Positions 20,884-28,178 of a stretch of DNA of 41,127 nucleotides are shown one piece after another; the stretch's first letter is position 1, and every line of letters begins with the position of its first letter. Position numbers and translations under genes: made by a program. The notes beneath the pieces were generated by a model. The model saw only the letters and a program-made list of their open reading frames with translations. It had not been told where the DNA came from and searched no databases. The stretch comes from a virus: the IMG/VR virus record IMGVR_UViG_3300037205_000008, positions 1-41,127 of that record. One strand, written 5' to 3'.

Positions 20884-21182
20884 TGCCCACCATGCCGAAT
20901 ATCGTCGGCCAGCCATGGCAGGAAGCCACGGCGAGTCTCATATCGGCCGGCATAACGCCTGGAAACGGGACTGTTGCTGGCGCCGTTCCGCTCGGCTATT
21001 TTCAGCAATGGCCGGTGAACATCACATGGATTCCGCGCGGCACCAAAGTGGCTGGAACCGTGACCGCGCAATCTCCCGCATCCGGGACGACCGGAGTTGC
21101 CTTCGGTGCTACGGTCACGTTGACTGTCGCCAATTACCCGGTATCGGTCAGCGCGGAATTTAGCGGCGGCGGATATTCATGA
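20883..21182 (+). CDS. PASTA-like domain protein (99 aa)
   Basis: The sequence MPNIVGQPWQEATASLISAG, then VTAQSPASGTTGVAFGATVTLTV, fits a PASTA domain (V.G....A...L...G..., then SP..G..V..G..V.L.V). PASTA domains bind peptidoglycan or act as spacers on wall-interacting proteins. In a phage tail cluster this could help the spike or hub contact the cell wall, or join proteins. Start at 20883 overlaps the preceding TAA. Confidence 0.7.
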   Translation: MPTMPNIVGQPWQEATASLISAGITPGNGTVAGAVPLGYFQQWPVNITWIPRGTKVAGTVTAQSPASGTTGVAFGATVTLTVANYPVSVSAEFSGGGYS

Positions 21183-22231
21183 CCATAGGGACCACCACGG
21201 CCCTGGGGTTGATTAAAGGAGCCCTACGCCGGATCAACAGCTACCAGTCAGGTGAGCAGCTTGCTCAGTACGACGAGACCGACTGCCTGGAAACTCTGAA
21301 TGATCTGCTGGATTCGCTGTCGCTTGAGCGCGCATTTGTCTTCGGGTCCAACGAGTGGATTTTGTCTTGGACGGCCCAGAAGCGCATCTACACCGTAGGG
21401 AACCCTTCTAACGCCGTTTTGAGCGGTGCGAACAATGTCTCGGCTGTCGGATCAGCTTCAAGCCCCACGGTTAGCGCTGTATGGCCGAATATCGTCGGCA
21501 CGTTAACCAGCGGATCACCCACGATCACGGGCGTGACGAGCATCCCCGCCAATCTTGTCGCCGGGTCCGCCGCCGCTTATCAAGTCGGCTCAGGTTCCAT
21601 CCTGTCCGACTTCCAGAACTTGATTCCAACGAATACGACCGTGACGGCCGTCAACTCCGGGGCACAGACCATCACCATGTCTGCCAATGCCACGGGATCA
21701 AGCAATGGGGCTGATTCCATCAGCTATACGGTTCCGGGTGATCTACCGATCATTAGACCCTTGAGGATCACGCACGGCTTTACCCGGTTCTCGAATCTCG
21801 ACTTCACGCTCGATGTTTACGAGACCGAGTCTCAATACAACTCGATCCTCTACAAGGCTCAACCTGGTCCTTGGCCTACGGTGGCCTGGTACAACAACCA
21901 ATTCCCCTACGGCGTCCTGAATGCCTATCAGACGCCTGGAAACTCGGCGGAACTTCATCTGTTCACCGATACGATCCTGGCGAACCTGACGCTGAATCAG
22001 GTCATTTCCATGCCGCAGGGCTATTCCAGGGCACTGAAATGGCTCCTGGCCAAGGAGATTTGCGCCGAGTACGGAGTGCCCATGTCGGAATCGGTGAAGC
22101 TGAATGCCGCCGAGTCGATGAAGCTGATCACGGGGTTGAACGCTCAGCCCGTCCCGGTGATGAGTTACGACCGGAACCTGTCGCGGGGGAATCGGTTTGA
22201 TGCGGGCTGGATTTTGAGAGGCGGCTATTAG
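21179..22231 (+). CDS. Tail accessory factor, P22 gp4-like with insertion (350 aa)
   Basis: P22 gp4 is the 166-residue adaptor below the portal. The N-terminal 70 residues here match its pattern (LIKGALRRIN..., LETLNDLLDSLSLERAFVF), and the C-terminal 90 match its helices (YSRALKWLLAKEICAEYG, then AESMKLI). Between them is a Ser/Thr/Gly-rich beta segment (about 85-190), making the protein twice the P22 length. The extra part may be surface exposed. Start overlaps the previous stop by 4 bases. Confidence 0.78.
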   Translation: MTIGTTTALGLIKGALRRINSYQSGEQLAQYDETDCLETLNDLLDSLSLERAFVFGSNEWILSWTAQKRIYTVGNPSNAVLSGANNVSAVGSASSPTVSAVWPNIVGTLTSGSPTITGVTSIPANLVAGSAAAYQVGSGSILSDFQNLIPTNTTVTAVNSGAQTITMSANATGSSNGADSISYTVPGDLPIIRPLRITHGFTRFSNLDFTLDVYETESQYNSILYKAQPGPWPTVAWYNNQFPYGVLNAYQTPGNSAELHLFTDTILANLTLNQVISMPQGYSRALKWLLAKEICAEYGVPMSESVKLNAAESMKLITGLNAQPVPVMSYDRNLSRGNRFDAGWILRGGY

Positions 22232-22245
22232 GGGACATAGGTTTG

Positions 22246-22254
22246 TGGCATAAT
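22246..22254 (+). promoter_or_regulatory. Extended -10 promoter of the HNH gene
   Basis: TG-G-CATAAT at 22246-22254 is an extended -10 in the short gap after gp4. No good -35 is present. It suggests the HNH gene brings its own promoter, as expected for a freestanding homing endonuclease. Confidence 0.5.
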
Positions 22255-22284
22255 CTGAATCCCATCTTTAGTGTGAGATTCGCC

Positions 22285-22806
22285 ATGCCAAAAAAGGGCT
22301 TTGTTTACTCTGACGGTAAAGTTTCTGGGCCGGTTGACTTTTGGGATTGCGTTAACAAAGGCAGTTCCGACGAGTGTTGGAATTGGCTCAAAGGCACAAA
22401 TTCTACTGGCTATGGGTCGATAAAGATTGGCGGCACCAAGTTTTGCGCTCATCGTGTTGCATTTGCTTTGGCCAATGGGTCTTCTGATTTCAGTGCGCCT
22501 AAAGATAGGCGTTCCACTGGATTTTTAATGCATACCTGCGATAACCGATCATGCTGTAACCCGAAGCATCTTGTTTCGGGAACATACGATCAAAACAACA
22601 AGGATACCAAGGCCAAGGGGCGGTCACGTGCGCCTCGCGGCGAGAATCATCCGAAAGCAGCGCTGACTAATGCTCAAGCTGCCGAGATTAGAAAATGCCT
22701 GAAACAAGGATCGACGCGCAAAGAGATGCGCATCCGTTTCGGGGTAAGCGAAAGAATTGTTGATCGCATAGCCAATAATCAGGGCTATGTGGATGCCGGC
22801 CGATGA
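22285..22806 (+). CDS. Freestanding HNH homing endonuclease (173 aa)
   Basis: Order of motifs: CWNWLKG near residue 30, AHRVAFALANG near 55 (first catalytic His), HTCDNRSCCNPKHLVSGT near 85-105 (the H.C.N..C.NP.H core), N..D, then a C-terminal helix-turn-helix (AAEIRKCLKQGSTRKEMRI, then GVSERIVDRIANN) for site binding. It has lower GC and different codon use from the structural genes, its own promoter, and overlaps the start of gp10, all marks of insertion between gp4 and gp10. Its target is probably the unoccupied gp4-gp10 junction of related phages. Confidence 0.88.
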   Translation: MPKKGFVYSDGKVSGPVDFWDCVNKGSSDECWNWLKGTNSTGYGSIKIGGTKFCAHRVAFALANGSSDFSAPKDRRSTGFLMHTCDNRSCCNPKHLVSGTYDQNNKDTKAKGRSRAPRGENHPKAALTNAQAAEIRKCLKQGSTRKEMRIRFGVSERIVDRIANNQGYVDAGR

Positions 22807-25108
22807 GATGCAGGTAGGTAATAGCGGACCGCTCCAGTTATTTTCAGACTTCGGCTTCGTCGGAGGCGAGGATGTTGCGCCCAACCCCGCCCAAAATACA
22901 CAGACGTGTATCAACTGGTACCCGGAAATTGACGAGCGCAATGCAAAGGAAGTCATTGCGCTAATTGGTTGTCCTGGTCTGGTTCAAGTCGCAGCCCCTG
23001 CGGGTGGTGGAGCGACAGCCTATTCACCCTCCCAGACCGCCTGGCCGCAACCCTCGAGCATCGTCAATCTTCCAGTCCGGGGCATGTATCCGTTGCCCGG
23101 AGGAACCCAAGCCCTAGTTGTCATCGCCAGTACCTGCTACCTGATGACGGTGGCAACACAAGCCGCCGCCTATTCTCAACCGACGTTCACCTTGACCAGT
23201 GTGGGGTCCCTGCTGACCTCCCAGGGCTTCGTGAGCATGACCGCCCTTAATGGTGTGGGGTTTGGTGTCTCGGGAACCAATGTCGGCACTGCGGTCCTTG
23301 TAGACGGCCCATTCGGGTACTACTACAACTATCTGACCGGAGCCTTTTCGCAGATCAGCGATCCGGCCTTCCTTGGGGCCGATCGAGTCGATTGCATTGA
23401 TGGCTGGCTGATCTTCAACAAACCAGGCTCCCAGGCGTTCTACACGAACGGGCAGCAGTATTCGACAACCCTGAACGGGTCCTATTACGCCCTGAAGGAC
23501 GCCGCTCCCGACAACCTCATCACGATCTTTGCAAACAAGGAGCTTCTCTGGCTGATCGGGGAAAAGACAACCGAAGTTTGGTATGACGCCGGAGGTCAAT
23601 TCTTCCCCTTTCAGAGACTACCGGGCACGGTATTGCAGATCGGCTGTCAAGCAGTTCATTCAATCTCCCGCTTCGACCATGACGGCCAAGACGGATTGAT
23701 CTGGTTCGGTCGCTCGGAACGAGGTGATAACTCCATCATCCTGACCACGGGATTTTCAGCGGTTGCGGTCAATACTCCGGCTTTCTCTGCCGAAGTCTCA
23801 AAGTATCCCGTGACTTCAGACGCCATCGGATATACGTATCAAGAGGACAAGCACCAGTTCTACGTTTTGACGTTTCCAACTGCTGATGTGACGTGGTGCT
23901 ACGACTCGCAATCTGAACTGCTCCACAAAAGACTGTCATACGACCCCTACGCGCAGCAGTATCACCGCCACAGGTCGAACTGCTACATGAATTTTCAGGG
24001 AATGAGGCTCGTCGGAGATTATCAATGCGGGGCCATCGCTCAATTGACGCGTACTGCCTATACTGACTTCGCGTGGCCCTTATATGCCAAGAGGAAGTCC
24101 CCTCATATCTGGGACAACGGGCAGCGTGGTCGGGTATTCATGGCGTCGCTTCAACTTGACTTTACGGAAGGCCACGGCGTGTCATTGGTTACCAGTGCCG
24201 TGCTGCCATCAACGACCTTATTGGAGCTTGGATACAGCGGCTTTATTGGGGCGTCGTCATTCACGGACTATGCCGGAAATTCTTTTACTGCATACGTGGG
24301 AGTGCATGGGTTATCTCCGGCGCCAATTTTGAGCGCAGACCTCGCTGGGACATACGCGCAATTTGCGCCGTTTTCGCTTGACTGTCGCGCAGCAAACGAA
24401 TCAGTATCAACGGCAGCATCATCAGCGCTTAATGTTTTTGGCTCCGACTTCACTATTGATTGCTGGGCATACCCGACTGGATATGGCAGTGGGGGCCAAG
24501 ATATGGTTTGGTATTTTCGGGGAACCGGGAGCAATTATGCGTGGTTGATTTTAGCCGCGAGCGGAACCTTTAGTTGCGTTCTGCAAAGCGGCAGTGGCTC
24601 AACGAGCCTGATTGTGCTTGCCGGTTCTCGCTGGACGCTAAACGCGCCGCATTATCTGAAGGTGACTCGATCAGGCAATACGCTTTATGGATTTATTGAT
24701 GGGACGCAAGTTGGCACGGCAACGATTGGCGCGGGAGGTGTCCCGACCGGAAATCTTGCGCTAGAGTTAAATGGCCTCAGTTCAGAAGCAGTTTATTTCA
24801 ATGGTTATATCGGCCAGTTCCGGATTCAAACTATTGCCGATACCACGACTACAACCCCAATATTCCCAACTCCCAGCACGACGCCAAACATCGGGACTAA
24901 TCCGCAAGCCTATCTGCGAATCTCCCGCGATGGGGGCAACACTTTCGGTCAAAAGTGGCCCGCACCATTAGGTCAGGTCGGCCAGTACAAGAACCGCACA
25001 ATGTGGCGCCGACTCGCATTCGGCCGGGATAACGTGGTTGAGGTCGAAGTAATCGACCCTGTACGTAGGGATTTGGTCGGCGCGACCCTCAAGGCATTTT
25101 CAGCATGA
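22787..25108 (+). CDS. Tail hub/DNA-stabilisation protein, P22 gp10-like, with LamG insertion (up to 773 aa)
   Basis: P22 gp10 (472 aa) forms the tail hub that seals the portal. Family features include CINWYPEIDE near the N-terminus, GLIWFGRSERGDNSIIL, and the C-terminal LRISRDGGNTFG and RMTMWRRLAFGR-like (MWRRLAFGRDNVVEVEV) end. A LamG/concanavalin-like domain of about 240 residues is inserted (24180-24895). Two starts are possible: ATG 22787 inside the HNH gene or ATG 22808 just after it (MQVGNSG...); neither has a strong ribosome-binding site, perhaps because the HNH insertion removed the original one. Confidence 0.82.
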   Translation: MWMPADEMQVGNSGPLQLFSDFGFVGGEDVAPNPAQNTQTCINWYPEIDERNAKEVIALIGCPGLVQVAAPAGGGATAYSPSQTAWPQPSSIVNLPVRGMYPLPGGTQALVVIASTCYLMTVATQAAAYSQPTFTLTSVGSLLTSQGFVSMTALNGVGFGVSGTNVGTAVLVDGPFGYYYNYLTGAFSQISDPAFLGADRVDCIDGWLIFNKPGSQAFYTNGQQYSTTLNGSYYALKDAAPDNLITIFANKELLWLIGEKTTEVWYDAGGQFFPFQRLPGTVLQIGCQAVHSISRFDHDGQDGLIWFGRSERGDNSIILTTGFSAVAVNTPAFSAEVSKYPVTSDAIGYTYQEDKHQFYVLTFPTADVTWCYDSQSELLHKRLSYDPYAQQYHRHRSNCYMNFQGMRLVGDYQCGAIAQLTRTAYTDFAWPLYAKRKSPHIWDNGQRGRVFMASLQLDFTEGHGVSLVTSAVLPSTTLLELGYSGFIGASSFTDYAGNSFTAYVGVHGLSPAPILSADLAGTYAQFAPFSLDCRAANESVSTAASSALNVFGSDFTIDCWAYPTGYGSGGQDMVWYFRGTGSNYAWLILAASGTFSCVLQSGSGSTSLIVLAGSRWTLNAPHYLKVTRSGNTLYGFIDGTQVGTATIGAGGVPTGNLALELNGLSSEAVYFNGYIGQFRIQTIADTTTTTPIFPTPSTTPNIGTNPQAYLRISRDGGNTFGQKWPAPLGQVGQYKNRTMWRRLAFGRDNVVEVEVIDPVRRDLVGATLKAFSA
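24180..24895 (+). other. Inserted LamG/concanavalin-like domain within gp10
   Basis: This segment interrupts the conserved gp10 C-terminus. It encodes a jelly-roll pattern: VFGSDFTIDCWAYPTG, WLILAASGTFSCVLQSG, APHYLKVTRSGNTLYGFIDG and FNGYIGQFRIQ, which is the usual LamG order. Base composition is less GC-rich than the flanks. It ends in a Thr/Pro linker (TTTTTPIFPTP). A carbohydrate-binding role is inferred from the fold. Confidence 0.75.
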
Positions 25109-26058
25109 GCATCGGCCAACAGGTCAACGCCGGGACGGTTCCATGTCCTGATAGCCAACAACCCATCGCCACGGTGGTTGGTAATCGCGTCATCGTTGAT
25201 CCGATCTGGTATCGGTTCTTTCACTCGCCGAGCTTTGGGGCCTTGACGATTGGCCCGAATACGCCGATCACGCCAGCCAATGCCACGACACTGCTTCCCG
25301 GAGTCTCTTCCAAGGGAATGGGGATTGATGGTCTAGATGGCGAAGATGGAATGATGGGGGCGCCTGGAATACCTGGAATACCTGGCCCACAAGGCCCTGC
25401 GACGTACCTGGAAGCGCCTGAAGCTGACGAACCGATCATCCATCCAGGCCCTCAAGGGATTGCGGGTCTACAGGGCGCTACAGGCCCTCAAGGTCCCATA
25501 GGGTTTGGAATGGATGGGGCGGACGGTGAGGAAGGATTTGCCATCCCTGGGGGACCTGGCCCAGCAGGGACAGCACTTGCGTTTGCCGGCGGTCTAACCA
25601 CCGTCACGACGATCAACGCTACAACGGTCGCCACATCGGGTGGTGTCACGCTTGCCAATCAGACGGCTGCCGCTGGAGGGGTCTGGAGACTGCGGGCGCA
25701 TGGAACATTTACGGCCGTTTCCAATGCAACGGCTCGTGACGCGACCATCACCCCGTATTGGGGATCGGCTGCGCCGGGAGGGTCGATACAGTTTTTGATC
25801 CTTGCGTCCACGGCCCAGACAACGAATTGGGAACTTGAAATACTTTTTGCAGCATCAGGTACAACGACTGTTGAGGTGACTGGTTACTGCAATGGTTCGA
25901 TTAACTCCGCGACAGCATATTCGCTTGTACTTCAATCGGCCGTGAGCTTGACTGTCAGTTCTGGGCCTCAAACGCTTGATCTACGGTTTAACATGACGAC
26001 TGCTGTAACCGGCGAAAAGTGGATTGTGTTCAACGTCACAATGGAAAGGCTGAACTGA
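25105..26058 (+). CDS. Collagen-like tail protein (317 aa)
   Basis: An N-terminal 70-residue domain (VDPIWYRFFHSPSFGAL) is followed by G-X-Y triplets at about 73-150 (GLDGEDGMMGAPGIPGIPGP, later GPQGIAGLQGATGPQGP), interrupted once, and then a C-terminal beta domain with TNWELEILFAASGTTTVEV. Collagen triplets in phages make trimeric stalks, and the C-terminal domain would be the trimeric head. Start overlaps gp10's stop by 4 bases. It may be a minor tail fibre attached to gp10. Confidence 0.8.
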   Translation: MSIGQQVNAGTVPCPDSQQPIATVVGNRVIVDPIWYRFFHSPSFGALTIGPNTPITPANATTLLPGVSSKGMGIDGLDGEDGMMGAPGIPGIPGPQGPATYLEAPEADEPIIHPGPQGIAGLQGATGPQGPIGFGMDGADGEEGFAIPGGPGPAGTALAFAGGLTTVTTINATTVATSGGVTLANQTAAAGGVWRLRAHGTFTAVSNATARDATITPYWGSAAPGGSIQFLILASTAQTTNWELEILFAASGTTTVEVTGYCNGSINSATAYSLVLQSAVSLTVSSGPQTLDLRFNMTTAVTGEKWIVFNVTMERLN

Positions 26059-26059
26059 C

Positions 26060-26434
26060 ATGGCATCGAACAAGATTTTGCGGTTTGGCCCGGTCGCACT
26101 GTCTGCGACCTTGACAACGAACATTCTGAACCCGCCGACTTTGAGCGGGGGAACGGGGCTTGCGGGAACGAACTCCAGCACTTACCTGGTCATTCGGCAT
26201 ATTCGGATCGTCAACAAGACCGGCTCTGCCGCGACAGCCTCTCTATGGCTTGGGGCAACAGGCGCAAATACCGCAGGGACAGAAGTCATCGCTCAAGGAT
26301 TGAGTGTCGCGGCGAACAGTTACGTCGATTGGTATGGGCTGCTTCGGATGGATACGGCCGATTATCTCGTTGGCGGGGCAGGAACTGCTTCGGCACTGAC
26401 CATTCAGGGCGAAGCGGAGATCGGCATTGTGTAA
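26060..26434 (+). CDS. Small virion-type beta protein (124 aa)
   Basis: Beta-rich (YLVIRHIRIVNKTGSAATASLWLGATG, split here for length as two strands) with an ending ALTIQGEAEIGIV. I recall similar proteins in phage tail regions, where they are annotated as structural or hypothetical. It is the last gene of late operon 1; its stop lies inside the copy-2 late promoter element. Confidence 0.6.
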   Translation: MASNKILRFGPVALSATLTTNILNPPTLSGGTGLAGTNSSTYLVIRHIRIVNKTGSAATASLWLGATGANTAGTEVIAQGLSVAANSYVDWYGLLRMDTADYLVGGAGTASALTIQGEAEIGIV

Positions 26435-26480
26435 CTGGTAGCACTCACAAGAGTCTGTAACGCAGGCGCGTCGATATAAT
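26433..26480 (+). promoter_or_regulatory. Late promoter element, copy 2
   Basis: AACTGGTAGCACTCAC (26433-26448), 26 bp, then a perfect TATAAT (26475-26480). The element is shared with 7910. No -35 consensus is seen at the expected distance. It precedes the second late operon; the predicted start is near 26487, giving a normal leader to the gene at 26538. The remaining sequence up to 26537 holds only the ribosome-binding site GGTGGAG. Confidence 0.7.
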
Positions 26481-26537
26481 CGGCGTACGTCAGATTGGCG
26501 AGTGGATCAACCGACCCCGGTTATCCGGTGGAGCGCC

Positions 26538-27101
26538 ATGACATACCTGACGCAGATTGCCAGTGGCCTGGATTTTTCGCTACTGCGCGCGCAACTGACG
26601 GTCAATCAGCAGCTCTGGAACCAGATCGACTATCGCAAGGTCGGCAGGAACACGCCGCACTCGCAGATGGACGATATCTGGATTCGCTACCGTGATGATG
26701 CTCCCTTCAAGGCTCGCGGGGACTACCACGGGATAGCCGACGGACAGTTCCGCTGCGTGTTTTATCCAGCTTGGCACAAGCTACCCGCGATCCGGCCGAT
26801 CTGCATGGCGCTGATGACGCGGTTCGAGGGAATCGAGCTCGGGACGATGATCCTGTACCGGCTTGCTCCGGGCAAAAGGATTCAGGCCCATACAGACGCA
26901 GGCTGGGCGGTTGATTACTACTCGACCAAGATTCACGTTTGTTTGCAAGGTGGGCCGAAATGCGGCTACCGGGTCATGGACGAACGACAAGCTTTCAATA
27001 CTGGCGATGTGTTCATCTTCGACAATCGCTTCGAGCACGAAATCTGGAACGACAACGATACGGACATGCTGATGCTGGTTCAGTGCATGCATTGCGAATG
27101 A
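26538..27101 (+). CDS. Aspartyl/asparaginyl beta-hydroxylase-like 2OG-Fe(II) oxygenase (187 aa)
   Basis: These enzymes use Fe(II) and 2-oxoglutarate to hydroxylate side chains or lipid acyl groups. Seen here: ILYRLAPGKRIQAHTD with the HxD pair (His118, Asp120), a strand IHVCLQGG, GDVFIFDNRFEHEIWN with the distal His167, in the order of the AspH/LpxO group. ATG 26538 is preceded by GGTGGAG; an upstream in-frame GTG at 26502 is less likely. It is the first gene of late operon 2. The substrate could be a virion protein or a host envelope component. Confidence 0.78.
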   Translation: MTYLTQIASGLDFSLLRAQLTVNQQLWNQIDYRKVGRNTPHSQMDDIWIRYRDDAPFKARGDYHGIADGQFRCVFYPAWHKLPAIRPICMALMTRFEGIELGTMILYRLAPGKRIQAHTDAGWAVDYYSTKIHVCLQGGPKCGYRVMDERQAFNTGDVFIFDNRFEHEIWNDNDTDMLMLVQCMHCE

Positions 27102-27421
27102 TGCCTCCAGCCCCTCCTGGTGCTTTTGAACCGGAAGCTCTTGAGTTCCACGGAGCGGATGGCATCGAAACCAAGCTGATGCATTTTCCTGAGCTATCGC
27201 AAATTGCGCAACACGTCCACGCTTACGACCATACGACTTTCATCTTCGGCGCTGCCGACTTGTGGGCTCATGGGAAACATCTTGGCCATTATGAGAATAC
27301 CGGCGTGACGATCAAGGCTGGCATTCAACACATGATCTGCACGACCAAGCGAGATACATGGATTCTATGCATCCACAACGTGATGCGAACCGGGAAAATT
27401 GAAGTGTTGAGCGAGGTCTGA
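27098..27421 (+). CDS. Cupin-like small protein (107 aa)
   Basis: The central part HVHAYDHTTFIFGAADLW, then ENTGVTIKAGIQHMICTTKRDTW, has the His-rich strand spacing and the G.....G..H signature of small cupins, which usually bind a metal. The enzymatic role is unknown. It overlaps the oxygenase gene (ATGATG), so the two are probably co-translated and may act together. Confidence 0.6.
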   Translation: MMPPAPPGAFEPEALEFHGADGIETKLMHFPELSQIAQHVHAYDHTTFIFGAADLWAHGKHLGHYENTGVTIKAGIQHMICTTKRDTWILCIHNVMRTGKIEVLSEV

Positions 27422-27422
27422 T

Positions 27423-28178
27423 ATGCCGGTCGGCTGGGCAGCTTTGGCTGGTGGTGTCTTTGGGGCAGCAGGTTCCATCACTGCCGCAAATACTCAAGCG
27501 AACGCTCAAAACAATGCCGCTGGCATTCAGCAGGGCATGTTCAACACGATCAACAATCAAGAGCAGCCGTTCATTCAAGCAGGTTACGGGGCTACGAGCC
27601 AGCTAGCTTCTGGTCTAGCTCCCGGAGGCCAGTTCAACAGTTCCTTCACTCCAGCCGACTATCTTGCGAATCAGGACCCCGGCTACCAGTTCCAGCTTCA
27701 AACCGGAGGCCAAGCAATTCGCAACGCGGATACTCCGACACAAGGTGCGCTGTCCGGATCGGCCCTCAAAGACCTGATTACGTTCAATCAAGGGACTGCT
27801 GCGACTGGATATCAAAACGCGTTCAATCGCTACCAGACAAACACGAACAATATCTTTAACAGGTTGTCGTCCATTGCCGGTCTAGGCCAATCCGCCGCAA
27901 CGCAAGTCGGCAATTCTGGAACGCAACTCGGTACCGGTATCGCTCAAGCGACTGCTGGAGCTGGAGCTTCTACCGCAGGTGGGATCGTCGGAGCAACCAA
28001 TTCGCTGGCTTCTGGAGGCAATACCGCGGCCTTGTACTCGATCCTGAACAACAACAACCCGAATGCTGGCGGCGTGGGTTCCATTCCCACGGCTGCGAAT
28101 GGCGGCACCCTGACGTACGACGAGGACGGCAACATTACCGGAAGCCTGCCGTCAACCTATCAAGGCGGCGGTCAATAG
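27423..28178 (+). CDS. Ejection protein, P22 gp7-like (251 aa)
   Basis: Starts with a Gly/Ala-rich segment (MPVGWAALAGGVFGAAGSI), then a Gln/Asn-rich region (NTQANAQNNAAGIQQGM) and DYLANQDPGYQFQLQTGGQAI, the hallmark block of gp7-type DNA-transfer proteins. The C-terminus is Gly/Ala/Asn-rich. These proteins are packaged in the virion and leave it before the DNA to build a channel across the envelope. In P22, gp7 has a short cleaved leader; whether that happens here cannot be seen. First of three ejection genes. Confidence 0.82.
   Translation: MPVGWAALAGGVFGAAGSITAANTQANAQNNAAGIQQGMFNTINNQEQPFIQAGYGATSQLASGLAPGGQFNSSFTPADYLANQDPGYQFQLQTGGQAIRNADTPTQGALSGSALKDLITFNQGTAATGYQNAFNRYQTNTNNIFNRLSSIAGLGQSAATQVGNSGTQLGTGIAQATAGAGASTAGGIVGATNSLASGGNTAALYSILNNNNPNAGGVGSIPTAANGGTLTYDEDGNITGSLPSTYQGGGQ

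Noticed and set aside
22787-26058. A diversity-generating retroelement targeting the LamG or collagen-like genes
   Set aside because: No reverse-transcriptase gene and no template/variable repeat pair were seen anywhere in the window.
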